From NCBI GenBank assembly GCA_027624075.1, contig JAQBUH010000002.1:1-64000 (forward strand): a stretch of DNA of 64,000 nt. The letters are read 5' to 3'. The notes under the pieces were generated by a model. That model did not search any database. It saw nothing but the letters and a program-made list of their open reading frames with translations, and was not told the DNA's origin. This stretch comes from Chloroflexota bacterium (lineage in GTDB: Bacteria > Chloroflexota > Dehalococcoidia > Lucifugimonadales > Lucifugimonadaceae). Shown here one piece after another: positions 50,103-58,332 of this stretch. The translations under genes and the position numbers were made by a program. How positions within the stretch are numbered: position 1 is the stretch's first letter; each line of letters opens with the position of its first letter.

Positions 50103-50992
50103 AGTACGCCTTCTACCCGGGATGCGTGGCCCGCGGCGGCGCGCCAGAGCTTTTCGATTCTGCGGTGGCCGTCATGGACCGGCTGGGAATCGAGTGGGAG
50201 GAGCTTACGAAGGCGGCCTGCACAGGTGCCGGCGTGCTGCAGGAGAAAAACCGCAAGATGGGCGACGCGCTGAACATCCGCACGCTTGCGATGGCCGAGC
50301 AGAAGGGCCTGAATGTGCTCGTGATCTGCTCAACCTGCCAGGGCGTGATGTCACAGGCCAACCACGCCGTGCAGCGCAACCCGGAGTACCTGGCCGAGAT
50401 AAATGCTCTGCTCGCCGATGAGGGCCTTGAGTACAAGGGCACGACCGAGGTCAAGCACCTGCTGTGGGTGGCGATCGAAGATATCGGCCTGGAGACCCTC
50501 AAAGGCACGTTCAGGAAGCAGCTCGCCGGCGTTAAGCTTGCGCCGTTCTACGGCTGCTACATGGTGAGGCCGAGCGACGCCCTCGGGTTCAAAGAGAACC
50601 CTGTCCGGGAGACGTCGCTCGAAACCTTGATCGAGGCCGTTGGCGCCGAGGTGTTCGATTTTCCTGGCAAGACAGCCTGCTGCGGGTTCCCGATCCTGTT
50701 CATCAACCAGGCCAACTCGCTGAGAATGGTGTCTAACCACACCGGCGCGGCGACAGACGGCGGCGCAGACGCCATGGTGACGCCGTGTCCGCTCTGTCAC
50801 CTCAACCTCGATGGATACCAGCCGAAAGCCCGCAAGAAAAACCGCGGCGACAAGGCTGATATGCCCATCATCCACCTTCCTCAGCTTCTCGGGCTCGCGA
50901 TGGGAATGACGGAGAAGGAGCTCGGCCTGCAGAAGCACATCGTCTCCACAAAGGACATCGTGCGTAAGGTCGAGTTGATCGCGGCCAAATAG
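50099..50992 (+). CDS. HdrB-like CCG-domain subunit of succinate dehydrogenase (SdhE/type E)
   Basis: The protein has 297 residues and starts at GTG in the GTGA overlap with sdhB. Two cysteine-rich half-domains are visible. The first has FYPGC, AACTGAG and CSTCQ; the second has FYGCY, TACCGFP and CPLCH. The first half thus reads CTG instead of CCG. HdrB-type CCG domains bind unusual iron-sulfur clusters. In type E complexes this protein replaces the membrane anchor and binds the membrane through amphipathic segments. No heme b anchor gene is present. Thiol:fumarate reductase and methylmenaquinol:fumarate reductase are related alternatives. Confidence 0.87.
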   Translation: MKYAFYPGCVARGGAPELFDSAVAVMDRLGIEWEELTKAACTGAGVLQEKNRKMGDALNIRTLAMAEQKGLNVLVICSTCQGVMSQANHAVQRNPEYLAEINALLADEGLEYKGTTEVKHLLWVAIEDIGLETLKGTFRKQLAGVKLAPFYGCYMVRPSDALGFKENPVRETSLETLIEAVGAEVFDFPGKTACCGFPILFINQANSLRMVSNHTGAATDGGADAMVTPCPLCHLNLDGYQPKARKKNRGDKADMPIIHLPQLLGLAMGMTEKELGLQKHIVSTKDIVRKVELIAAK

Positions 50993-51072
50993 CGTCTGCT
51001 GCGTTCAAGACTGCCCGGGACTTCGTGGTCGCGCCCCGTGTGTTACCTTGCCTGTTAAACTGACCGGCGGAC

Positions 51073-51090
51073 CTGGCCCGTCTGGCCCGT
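51073..51090. repeat. Two exact tandem copies of CTGGCCCGT
   Basis: The 9-base unit lies in the 146-base gap after the succinate dehydrogenase operon, 48 bases before the lipoprotein ATG. A TATTAT sequence near 51111-51116 downstream of it may be the -10 box of that gene. Confidence 0.6.
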
Positions 51091-51138
51091 TCGGAGGCCG
51101 GCCGGGGCGGTATTATCGAGGAGTTCCGAGGTAAAACC

Positions 51139-51690
51139 ATGCGCTATGTGGCGATCGGACGATCTGACGCCTCGAAGAGCCGTCTGGTCCGGCGACTGAC
51201 GCTGACTCTTCTCCCAGTCTCACTGATCGCCGCCGCAATCGCCTGTGGTTCCGGCTCTGGCTCGGCCCCCGCCTCATCCGTAGGCGGCGCCGGCGATGAC
51301 CTGGCCTTGGTCTCCACGACTCTCTTCCCTGAACGCTCCTTCACCTTCGACGACTTAGTTGCCGCCGGGTGGAAGAAATCGAAGCAGTTCCCGACCGGCA
51401 CCGTCCCCGGCTCGACCGATATCTGGTACGGGTTTTTCGACCAGAAGGACATAGAGGTGCGGTTCTACAACTCCCACCAGGACGCGTCCACTCTCGGCGT
51501 CGAGTCAGCGGCCGCGGCAATCGACCAGGCGTTCCGTGAAGGCGGACAGGTCGGCGCAAGTAACCGGGGAGCCGGCTCCTCAGCCGTCACAAAATACAAG
51601 GCGTTTGCAGTGGTTGGCGATACGGTGATCCTGTGCGAGCTGAACGTGAGCACATGCGTGGCGCTTGCAAACGCCCTCGCCGCAAGCTAG
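51139..51690 (+). CDS. Lipoprotein of unknown function
   Basis: The protein has 183 residues. A basic N-terminus (KSRLVRRL) is followed by a hydrophobic core and lipobox C36 (IACGS). A Gly/Ser-rich linker leads to a small globular domain of about 120 residues (FTFDDLVAAGWKKSKQFP, then DIWYGFFDQKDIEVRFYNS, then TKYKAFAVVGDTVILCELN). Two cysteines at the end may form a disulfide. I recognise no family; the fold looks alpha/beta. GAGG precedes the ATG by 8 bases. It is monocistronic and convergent with the SDR gene 51732-52559. Confidence 0.7.
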   Translation: MRYVAIGRSDASKSRLVRRLTLTLLPVSLIAAAIACGSGSGSAPASSVGGAGDDLALVSTTLFPERSFTFDDLVAAGWKKSKQFPTGTVPGSTDIWYGFFDQKDIEVRFYNSHQDASTLGVESAAAAIDQAFREGGQVGASNRGAGSSAVTKYKAFAVVGDTVILCELNVSTCVALANALAAS

Positions 51691-51731
51691 CAGTAATCTG
51701 GCCCGATCAGGCTTGCCGGACAGATTTCCCG

Positions 51732-52559
51732 TTAGTCATCATGGACTTTGAACTCGGTCCTGTCGCGCTCTGCCATCTTACTGTCCGGGTTGAGATCAGG
51801 CCCGGCGTCATCCTGGGGCTCGTAACCCAGCAACCTCTTCGCTCGCTCCAACGAGAAGATCTTCCAGTAGTTGTCTGACGTGGCGTAGATGACGGCGTAC
51901 TTGAGGTCTGGCGGCGCGTCCACCGCCTTCGCATGTATCTGTGCCGTGTCCCGATGACTGAGCCAGAGCGCCAGGGCGCCGCCGCCGAACGTCGGATCGT
52001 CTGTCGAAATCGTGAACCCAATCCGCAGGTGAATCGAGCTCAGACCGTGATAGTCGGCGTAGTAGCTGCCAAGAGCCTCGCCGTACGCCTTCGACGTCCC
52101 GTAGTAGCCGGACGGTCTGATCGGAATCGTCTCGTCAAGTAACGGGTAAGGCCTCTCAACCTTGTCGAACTCGCCAGCCATGATGTAGCGGTACGGCTCA
52201 TCGCGGTAGTAGCCGCCTGTGGCGTGTTGAGAGCTCCCGTAGACGACTCGTTTCACCCCGGCGACGCGCGCCGCCTCGAAGACGTTGTAGGTGCCGACGA
52301 AGTTGTTCCTGAGCGCAGAGGCCCAGTCCGCCCGGGCGCTGCGGTCCGCCGCAAGGTGAACAACGGTGTCCTGTCCGTGGAAGGCCGGGAGGATCGAGTC
52401 GAGGTCAGAGATGTTGCCCTTGAAGTTTCGCTCGTCCGGAATCCCATCTGCGCCGTAACGAGATAGAGATGACAGCTCGTACCGTTGTTCGAACTCGGCC
52501 CGCAGCGCAGAGCCGACAACGCCGCTCAGACCCGTAACCAGCACTCGCCGTTTAGCCAT
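51732..52559 (-). CDS. NAD-dependent epimerase/dehydratase (extended SDR, uronate dehydrogenase-like)
   Basis: The protein has 275 residues. VLVTGLSGVVGSAL is the GxxGxxG cofactor motif. VVHLAADRSARADWASALRNN lines the pocket, VYGSSQHATGGYY gives the Ser region, and YYGTSKAYGE provides the catalytic Tyr and Lys. The size and the SSQHATG segment resemble uronate dehydrogenases and small sugar-nucleotide epimerases. GAAGGGG precedes the ATG. It is the last gene of a three-gene unit with DUF6295 and dienelactone hydrolase, suggesting sugar-acid or lactone catabolism. Confidence 0.88.
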   Translation of the reverse strand: MAKRRVLVTGLSGVVGSALRAEFEQRYELSSLSRYGADGIPDERNFKGNISDLDSILPAFHGQDTVVHLAADRSARADWASALRNNFVGTYNVFEAARVAGVKRVVYGSSQHATGGYYRDEPYRYIMAGEFDKVERPYPLLDETIPIRPSGYYGTSKAYGEALGSYYADYHGLSSIHLRIGFTISTDDPTFGGGALALWLSHRDTAQIHAKAVDAPPDLKYAVIYATSDNYWKIFSLERAKRLLGYEPQDDAGPDLNPDSKMAERDRTEFKVHDD

Positions 52560-52601
52560 TCCGTGCCCCTTCCCGGGAACTGTTCGTTTTAGCCTCGCCT
52601 A

Positions 52602-52883
52602 TCAGGCGTGCGTCGCCTCACCCAGCACATGCACAGCCTCGCCCGTCGTAAGAGCCCTGTTGATACTCTCAACCAGCCGTCTTGCCGACTCGGCGCTGAT
52701 CTCTATAGCCACCCTGCCATTTGGCCTCTCCGGGTCACGCACGAAATCGATGATCAGCGCGTGGTCCATCGGCGCCTTGAACGGGTGGTCGAAGTAGACG
52801 TTCGCCTGGTTGATGTCGATCCATCCGTCCGGTCCCTTTGCGACGCCTGACATCGCAGCGGTCTCAACAATCCACGAGCACAT
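52602..52883 (-). CDS. DUF6295 family protein
   Basis: ATG 52883, with AGGAGG upstream, gives 93 residues. The sequence matches the DUF6295 pattern: MCSWIVETAAMSGVAKGPDG, then INQANVYFDHPFKAPMDHAL, and IDFVRDPERP. A helix follows that ends with SARRLVESINRAL. No catalytic motif is evident, and no signal peptide is present. It lies between dienelactone hydrolase (103 bases upstream) and the SDR (42 bases downstream) on the same strand, so it probably has a role in the same pathway. The function is unknown. Confidence 0.82.
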   Translation of the reverse strand: MCSWIVETAAMSGVAKGPDGWIDINQANVYFDHPFKAPMDHALIIDFVRDPERPNGRVAIEISAESARRLVESINRALTTGEAVHVLGEATHA

Positions 52884-52986
52884 TTTTTTCTCCTCCTTGT
52901 TCAGCGCCGCAACTTCGTGCAGCGCTGCGACGTCCGCAGGTACGTGGCTGCGCCGCGTCCCGAAGCCGCGCTCTGGCCGGGTTTCT

Positions 52987-53736
52987 CTAAGCCAGGTGCC
53001 TACCGAAGAACTTCCGCACCTCGCCCCATGCCTCGGTCGCCTGTACGGGACGGTAGCCCGGCCTGTCCACTTCGAAGAAGCCGTGGCCTGCGCCGTCGTA
53101 GCGGTGGAACTCATAGTCCTTACCGTGCCTCTTCAACTCCTCTTCGGTCCTGTTCACGTCTTCGGGCGTAGGTGACTGATCATCGTTGCCGAAGATTCCC
53201 AGCAGCGGGCAGTTGATGTCCGATGTGTAGTCAATGGGAGCGACGGGCTGCCGCGCTGTCAGCTGGTCCGGAGTCGCAATCACCCGCCCTCCCCAGCAGT
53301 CGACCGCCGCGTCCAGCTCCGGGATCCGGCCCGCCGCCAGGTACGACTGACGCCCTCCGGAGCAGAAGCCGATTATGCCAACTTTTCCGTTGGAGTAGGG
53401 CAGAGATCGCAGGAACTCCATCGCCCCGGCGGCGTCTCCGACAAAGCGGTCGTCCGGCACCCCACCGGCAGCTCTCGACACTGCGGCGACGTCATCCGGC
53501 TCACCCGGACCCTCACGGTGGTGGAGGTTCGGGCAGACGGCGTTGTAGCCGTAGTATGCGAACCTCCGAGTGATCTCCTTCGTGGCGTCGTCCCATCCGG
53601 GCATGTGGTGAACCACGATCACGTTCGGGTACGGGCCGGCTCCCAGCGGGCGGGCGAAATAGGCGCTGATGAGATCACCATTTGCTCCGGTGTGGGTGAC
53701 CGTTTCCGCCATCAGGCCCTGGTATGGCGTGTTCAT
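52987..53736 (-). CDS. Dienelactone hydrolase family protein
   Basis: The protein has 249 residues with an alpha/beta-hydrolase fold. The nucleophile is C125 in GFCSGG. The acid is an Asp in GNDDQSPTPED and the base is the His in GAGHGFF, giving the Cys-Asp-His triad of dienelactone hydrolases. VVHHMPGWDD follows strand 3. It hydrolyses lactones or esters; the natural substrate is unknown. GGAGAT precedes the ATG. It is the first gene of the DLH-DUF6295-SDR unit. The 350 bases upstream show no further gene. Confidence 0.92.
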   Translation of the reverse strand: MNTPYQGLMAETVTHTGANGDLISAYFARPLGAGPYPNVIVVHHMPGWDDATKEITRRFAYYGYNAVCPNLHHREGPGEPDDVAAVSRAAGGVPDDRFVGDAAGAMEFLRSLPYSNGKVGIIGFCSGGRQSYLAAGRIPELDAAVDCWGGRVIATPDQLTARQPVAPIDYTSDINCPLLGIFGNDDQSPTPEDVNRTEEELKRHGKDYEFHRYDGAGHGFFEVDRPGYRPVQATEAWGEVRKFFGRHLA

Positions 53737-54086
53737 GTTTACATCTCCGTATTCCCGGGGGTGTACAGACGGTTCGTGGATGGGCAGGCAGACGCTAACA
53801 GCAGGTTTGCCAGTGCCCGGAGGCTATAAAGCGTCGCAATGATAGCGTGGCGCGCGGCCGGGCGCGCTATCTTGCTGTTGCCGCTGCTGAGTATCCGACG
53901 GTCGACGGGACTGCCAGGGAGTTGGACGCGGCGGGGTTGGCTCAGGCCGGTTGAACCGGACCACAACCTCTTGCGCCGCAACCTCCCTGCGTTAGAGTGG
54001 AGATAGGCGGGTTGCAGTCCGCGTGAGGCGCATATTCCCGGGACGACCGGCCAGCCTCGCCAGCATACTATCTCGGTGACGCAAAC
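53737..54086. other. Divergent intergenic region with palindromes
   Basis: No gene is recognised in this 350-base gap. GATAGCG (53841-53847) and CGCTATC (53865-53871) form a GC-rich hairpin region, with TATAAA just before it (near 53825). A perfect palindrome CCGGTTGAACCGG lies at 53947-53959. Both could be operators or RNA structures serving the divergent hydrolase and cytochrome genes. Confidence 0.5.
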
Positions 54087-54500
54087 TTGAGACCTCTCTT
54101 TCGAAGTGCCTCTCTCTTCATCGCGGCCGTAGCAATCCCGGCGCTTGCCGCGGCGTGTGGCAGTGACAGCGTCCCTGCAGACACAGCCGCGACCGTCACT
54201 CAACGCGCCGTTATCTCCGCGGCCAACCCGTCCGATTTCCTGGCCGGCGACGTTGACCGTGGGCGTCGAAGATTCGCCACAGAGGCGTGCGGCGCCTGCC
54301 ACTCCACAGGTTCCAACCGCGTCGTCGGCCCCGGACTTGCAGGAATCAGCGCCCGCGGTGACGACGCCTACATCCGGCAGTCGGTCAAAGAGCCCGGCGC
54401 CGTCGTCGTCAAGGGCTTCCCCAACGTCATGAGCGACTTCTCGCGGCTCGATGATCAGACCGTCGAGGACCTGGTCGCGTACCTGAAAACGCTCAACTAG
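54087..54500 (+). CDS. Lipoprotein cytochrome c (class I, monoheme)
   Basis: The protein has 137 residues and starts at TTG. The signal peptide ends in AAA with lipobox C24 (CGS), so the heme protein is lipid-anchored outside the membrane. The heme motif is C68-G-A-C71-H72. The likely axial Met is M115 in NVMSDF. GPGLAGI, then a segment with YIRQSVKEPGAVVVKGF, and DQTVEDLVAYLKTL resemble the cytochrome c domain fused to some CoxB subunits. It probably carries electrons to a terminal oxidase. Its stop overlaps by four bases the stop of the convergent luciferase-like gene. Confidence 0.92.
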   Translation: MRPLFRSASLFIAAVAIPALAAACGSDSVPADTAATVTQRAVISAANPSDFLAGDVDRGRRRFATEACGACHSTGSNRVVGPGLAGISARGDDAYIRQSVKEPGAVVVKGFPNVMSDFSRLDDQTVEDLVAYLKTLN

Positions 54501-55573
54501 GACACTTTCGGAGCCACTTCTTCAGCGAGTGCGCGCATCGACTCGAGCCATGGCTCGTACGGGTCCCACTCGTGTCCCATCGCCAGCAGTGTGCCGAAGC
54601 CGCCCAGTTCGCCCTGCAGGTCGCACAGCTTCTGAGTCACCTCATCTACGCTTCCAACGATGAACACGTTGTCGATCAGGTAGTCGACCGTGACGTCTGA
54701 GTCGGGCATGTCAGGATCATTCTTCATGATCCCCAGCATCCCGCCTTTGGGCAGGATCCGCAGGAAGTAGTCCTCGAAGTCCCTGGCAATGACCCCGTTT
54801 CTTGCGATGCGCCGCGCCTCGGCAGTCGTCTCCGCAACGAACACCTCACGGGCCACGCGCCATAGAGATCTGTCCGGGGTTCTGCCAGCCTCGATCGCGC
54901 CGGCCTCCACGGCGTCCCAGTGCGTCTTCAACAGCGACGGCGGCGTCAGGTTGATGCTCATCGGGATCCAGCCCCTCTGGCCGGCCATCTTCAGAGTCGA
55001 TGAGTTGGGCGAAACGCCGGCGACGCCAATCGGCGGGTGCGGTTTCTGATATGGCGTCACATGGGCGCGCAGACCGATGTCGTCCTGCGGCTCAGGGATT
55101 GTGAACCTCCACCACGGGGACTCGTAGACGCCGGGTTTGGGGTCAGACCAAATCTTGAGCACGGTTTCAACGGCGGCGCGGGTGTAGGCGCGGCTATCGA
55201 CGCCGCCTCCCTCGTTGTACCCGAACACCTCTGTGTCGCCGGGGAAGCTGCCCGTCCCTATCCCCCAGTTGAACCGTCCCTCGGCCATGTGGTCCAACTG
55301 CGCCAACCGGTGAGCCAGCACGAACGGGTGATGGTTTGGGACACAGGTCACTCCTGTGCCGAGCCTGATCTGTTTGGTCAGGCCGAGTGCCTGCGCAATG
55401 AACAGCTCAGGCGACGGGATGTTCTCCCACTGGGCGGTGAAGTGCTCGCCGATCCACGCCTCTGAGTAACCTAGAGCGTCCAGCTTGACGATCTGATCGA
55501 GGTCTGACTTCAGGGTCTCCGTCAGGTTTGCGCCTGGCGGGTGCAGCGGCATGGTGAAAAAGCCGAGTTTCAT
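54497..55573 (-). CDS. Luciferase-like (LLM class) flavin-dependent monooxygenase
   Basis: The protein has 358 residues with a TIM-barrel LLM fold. LGFFTMPLHPPGANLTETLK at the start, LGYSEAWIGEHF, RLGTGVTCVPNHHPFVLAHR and RFNWGIGTGSFPGDTEVFG are typical of FMN-dependent group C monooxygenases. The middle insert and C-terminal helices complete the fold. A separate reductase usually supplies FMNH2; none lies beside it. GGAGGG precedes the ATG. Such enzymes are expanded in SAR202, where roles in oxidising recalcitrant organic matter have been proposed. Confidence 0.9.
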   Translation of the reverse strand: MKLGFFTMPLHPPGANLTETLKSDLDQIVKLDALGYSEAWIGEHFTAQWENIPSPELFIAQALGLTKQIRLGTGVTCVPNHHPFVLAHRLAQLDHMAEGRFNWGIGTGSFPGDTEVFGYNEGGGVDSRAYTRAAVETVLKIWSDPKPGVYESPWWRFTIPEPQDDIGLRAHVTPYQKPHPPIGVAGVSPNSSTLKMAGQRGWIPMSINLTPPSLLKTHWDAVEAGAIEAGRTPDRSLWRVAREVFVAETTAEARRIARNGVIARDFEDYFLRILPKGGMLGIMKNDPDMPDSDVTVDYLIDNVFIVGSVDEVTQKLCDLQGELGGFGTLLAMGHEWDPYEPWLESMRALAEEVAPKVS

Positions 55574-55646
55574 TCGGGCCCTCCGTGGGGCATGTGCGTT
55601 ATTTCGGCCCAGCCTATCGCCGATACCGGCACATCACAAGACAGCC

Positions 55647-56525
55647 TCAGGGCGCGAGAGCCACAACGGCGGCGCCCAGGGCGACTGACGCGGCGCCTGC
55701 CGCCCGTCCCCTCGTGACACGCTCCTTCAGCACAAGCGCACCCATCACGACGCCGATGCCGATCGCCATTTCGCGAAACGGCCCAACATAACTGACCTGG
55801 GAAAGACGGAGCGCGCTCAGCACAAGCGCGTATGCCAGGAACTGCAGCAAGCCGCCAGCCACGATGCCTTTCCAGTTGCCGCGGAACTCATTCTTGAACT
55901 GCACCCGGGTGAACTTGCGATGTATCAGCGCCAGCGTCCCCAACGAGCCTCCGGCGGTCAGGAAAAACATGTAAAGCACGGGCGTCACATGTTCCACGCC
56001 GCGTTTGTCCAGCACCGAATAAGAGCCGATCAGGACTCCTGTCGCAACCGCGAACAGAACGCCTCGGTCTGCCAGCACACCGCGAATGCTTAGCCTGCCG
56101 CCGTCTGGTGAGCGAGAAGTTAGCCCGACAGCGACGATTCCCATAAAGATCAACCCGACCCCGAGCCCGGCAACAACCGACACAGTTTCGTTGAGCAGGC
56201 CGACTCCCAGCACAGGGATAAGTGTCAGTCCAAGGCCGCGCGCCACTGGATACACGATGGACAGGTCGCCGTAGCTGTATGCGCGGCCAAGCGTGAAGAA
56301 GTACAGGATGTGAAGGCCTATCGTGCCGCCGATGAAGGCCCAGCCTGTGGCGCCGGGCATATCCAGCGCCAGCAGGACCATGGCCGTCGGCAGCATGATG
56401 ACCGCGCCGGACGTCGCCATCCACCAGTTCGCCAACTCGGGAGTGTCTGCACGTTTGGCGAGCAGGTTCCATGTGGCGTGCGCGAAGGCGGAGATAACTA
56501 CAAGAAGGACTGCGACACCGGTCAT
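55647..56525 (-). CDS. EamA/DMT-family transporter
   Basis: The protein has 292 residues with ten predicted transmembrane helices and two EamA repeats. The first repeat starts VAVLLVVISAFAHATWNLLAKRA and contains AYSYGDLSIVYPVARG; the second contains SYVGPFREMAIGIGVVMGALVL and ends ASVALGAAVVALAP. It probably exports or imports a small metabolite. No ribosome site is visible before the ATG. It lies 74 bases downstream of the luciferase-like gene's start in the genome and 48 bases from the CheY-like gene, all on the minus strand, and may be transcribed with the regulator. Confidence 0.88.
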   Translation of the reverse strand: MTGVAVLLVVISAFAHATWNLLAKRADTPELANWWMATSGAVIMLPTAMVLLALDMPGATGWAFIGGTIGLHILYFFTLGRAYSYGDLSIVYPVARGLGLTLIPVLGVGLLNETVSVVAGLGVGLIFMGIVAVGLTSRSPDGGRLSIRGVLADRGVLFAVATGVLIGSYSVLDKRGVEHVTPVLYMFFLTAGGSLGTLALIHRKFTRVQFKNEFRGNWKGIVAGGLLQFLAYALVLSALRLSQVSYVGPFREMAIGIGVVMGALVLKERVTRGRAAGAASVALGAAVVALAP

Positions 56526-56572
56526 CTGGGACTTTCGGCCGGCCGGTGTGCGTGAGGGAGATGCCGGTTCGG

Positions 56573-56950
56573 CTAGCTGGCCTGAATTGTGGCCAGCGCC
56601 CAGTCAACCCGCAACTCAACGTCGCCCTCTGCCCACGGCTTCGTGATGTACTCGACCGCTCCGAGAGAGCGTGCCATAGCCATGTCTTCGGGCCGGCCCT
56701 TAGCGGTGACCATGATAACCGGCACCTGGGAGGTGCGAGTGTCCGCTTTCAGGGTTGCCAGGGCGTCGAATCCGCTCACCCGCGGCATCATCACATCAAG
56801 GAGCACCAGGTCGGGGTTCTCGTCGATAACCCGGTCGAAGACGAATTCGCCGTCTTCGGCCTCAAGCACCTCGTGTCCAGCGTCTTCAAGAATCGTCGCC
56901 AGTGCAAGGCGAACGTCCGCGTTATCGTCGACTACGAGAATCCTTGCCAA
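56573..56950 (-). CDS. Single-domain (CheY-like) response regulator
   Basis: The start is TTG 56950 with GGAGG 7 bases upstream; the frame remains open to 57007. The protein has 125 residues, a single receiver domain: ILVVDD with D8/D9, phospho-acceptor D52 in LLDVMMPRVSG, T in MVTAKG, and lysine in EYITKPW. No output domain is present. It could take part in a phosphorelay or bind a target such as a motor switch. Given the archaellin elsewhere in the window, a motility role is an open possibility but not supported by position. Confidence 0.92.
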   Translation of the reverse strand: MARILVVDDNADVRLALATILEDAGHEVLEAEDGEFVFDRVIDENPDLVLLDVMMPRVSGFDALATLKADTRTSQVPVIMVTAKGRPEDMAMARSLGAVEYITKPWAEGDVELRVDWALATIQAS

Positions 56951-57081
56951 ACCCGTCCTCCATGGTCTGATCCCGCACAATTTCTTGGGACTCTTATTGC
57001 CGGTCATGAGGCATAGCGATCAGACCGCTACATGCTGCATGCTGCTTTCAGTCTGAACAATCGAGGGTCCGGTGTGTAACG

Positions 57082-57110
57082 GGAATTCACCCCTCGTAAT
57101 GGGTGATTCC
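57082..57110. promoter_or_regulatory. Imperfect palindrome upstream of the mutarotase-like gene
   Basis: GGAATTCACCC (57082-57092) and GGGTGATTCC (57101-57110) form an inverted repeat with one extra T, separated by 8 bases. GGGTGA recurs directly at 57117-57122. A -10-like TATACT lies at 57153-57158. The site sits between the CheY-like gene and the divergent mutarotase-like gene and may bind a repressor. Confidence 0.45.
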
Positions 57111-57225
57111 GACAGTGGGTGAAAGTCGTGCGCCCTCAAAGCGAACAGCGTTTATACTCGGCCGTCACCGGGCCAGGGTCTCTGCCCGGCTCATTGCCAC
57201 TAGTTTGAGTCAGTAGGGTTTACCG

Positions 57226-58311
57226 GTGCATTACCAGAACGAACGGACCTCCGGCTGCCGTATCTCGGACGCCTGGACCTACCGCGGTCTTAAGACAGTC
57301 GTTCTCGAGAACGAACTGCTCCGTGTCAGCGTGCTGGCGGACAAGGGCGCTGACATCTTTGAACTTGTTCACAAGCCTTCAGACACCGACTTCATGTGGC
57401 GAACGCCATGGAGCGTGCGTGACGTGTCGAAATGGGTGCCATCGACTGGCTGGGGCGCAGGCGTCTGGCATGACGCATACATCGGCGGCTGGCAGACCAT
57501 CGCCCCAACGGGCGGCCCTCCGCAGCAGTACGCCGGCGCAGAGCTCGGCCAACACACAGAGGCGACCCTGATGCCATGGGACGCTCAGATCACCGAGGAC
57601 ACACCCGAGCGTGTCAGCGCGAAGTTCTGGGTAAGAACGGTGCGAACGCCTTTCTGGATAGAGAAGACGGTCACGCTGGAGTCCGGGTCGGCGGTGCTGA
57701 CGGTCGAAGACAGCCTGACGAACGAGGCAGAGGAGCCTGCTGAAGCCGAATGGGGGCAGCACGTGGCGCTGGGCGAGCCGTTCCTGACGCCGAACTGCAT
57801 TCTTGACCTGCCCGGCGCAGACCACTTTTCGCCGTCTCAGGCAGAGGAGACGGGCAAGGCGCGGATAAGGCCGGGAAGCACGGGGAAATGGCCGAACGCA
57901 ACCGGCGCAGACGGCTCGCCTGTTGACCTCAGGCGGTTCCCTGCGAAGTCACAGCGCCTGGCAGACTACATGGTGTTCAAGAACCTGACAGACGGCTGGT
58001 ATGCGGTGACCAACCCCGACCGTGGCGTCGGCATAGGCGTTGTCTGGCCTGTCGAGACCTTCAGATACCTCTGGTACTGGCAGGTGTTCGGCGGTGGCAG
58101 CGGCTATCCCTGGTATGGCCGCACGTACAACGTGGGCCTGGAGCCGTTCACAAGCCTTTCCGCGGGTGTGCCTGAGCCGGGGTCATCCGCACGCACCGCA
58201 GAGGTGTTCCAGCCCGGTGAGACGCGGAAGGCAACCGTCAGGGCAGTCGTGTTCGGCTCGACAACCGGTGTCGAGTCGATTTCGCCCGACGGCATTGTCC
58301 GGACGCGCTAG
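57226..58311 (+). CDS. DUF4432/aldose-1-epimerase-like protein
   Basis: The protein has 361 residues and starts at GTG. It is a galactose-mutarotase-like beta sandwich: VVLENELLRVSVLADKGADI near the start, then DFMWRTPW, GGWQTIAPTGGPP and AELGQHTEATLMPW. In the second half EWGQHVALGEPFL and LWYWQVFGGGSGYPWYGRTY are conserved family segments. Residues H and E in these loops would line the sugar site. It probably acts on the anomeric or an adjacent position of a free sugar. It is convergent, with 21 bases between, to an enolase-superfamily gene. Confidence 0.8.
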   Translation: MHYQNERTSGCRISDAWTYRGLKTVVLENELLRVSVLADKGADIFELVHKPSDTDFMWRTPWSVRDVSKWVPSTGWGAGVWHDAYIGGWQTIAPTGGPPQQYAGAELGQHTEATLMPWDAQITEDTPERVSAKFWVRTVRTPFWIEKTVTLESGSAVLTVEDSLTNEAEEPAEAEWGQHVALGEPFLTPNCILDLPGADHFSPSQAEETGKARIRPGSTGKWPNATGADGSPVDLRRFPAKSQRLADYMVFKNLTDGWYAVTNPDRGVGIGVVWPVETFRYLWYWQVFGGGSGYPWYGRTYNVGLEPFTSLSAGVPEPGSSARTAEVFQPGETRKATVRAVVFGSTTGVESISPDGIVRTR

Positions 58312-58332
58312 CCAGCCTCACGCCGCCAACGC

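Noticed and set aside
53739-54302. Minus-strand open frame of 187 codons over the cytochrome c start
   Set aside because: It overlaps a well-supported cytochrome gene and its translation has the composition of a shadow frame.
56951-57007. Longer N-terminus of the CheY-like protein
   Set aside because: TTG 56950 has an excellent ribosome site and gives a standard receiver start; the extra residues look unstructured.
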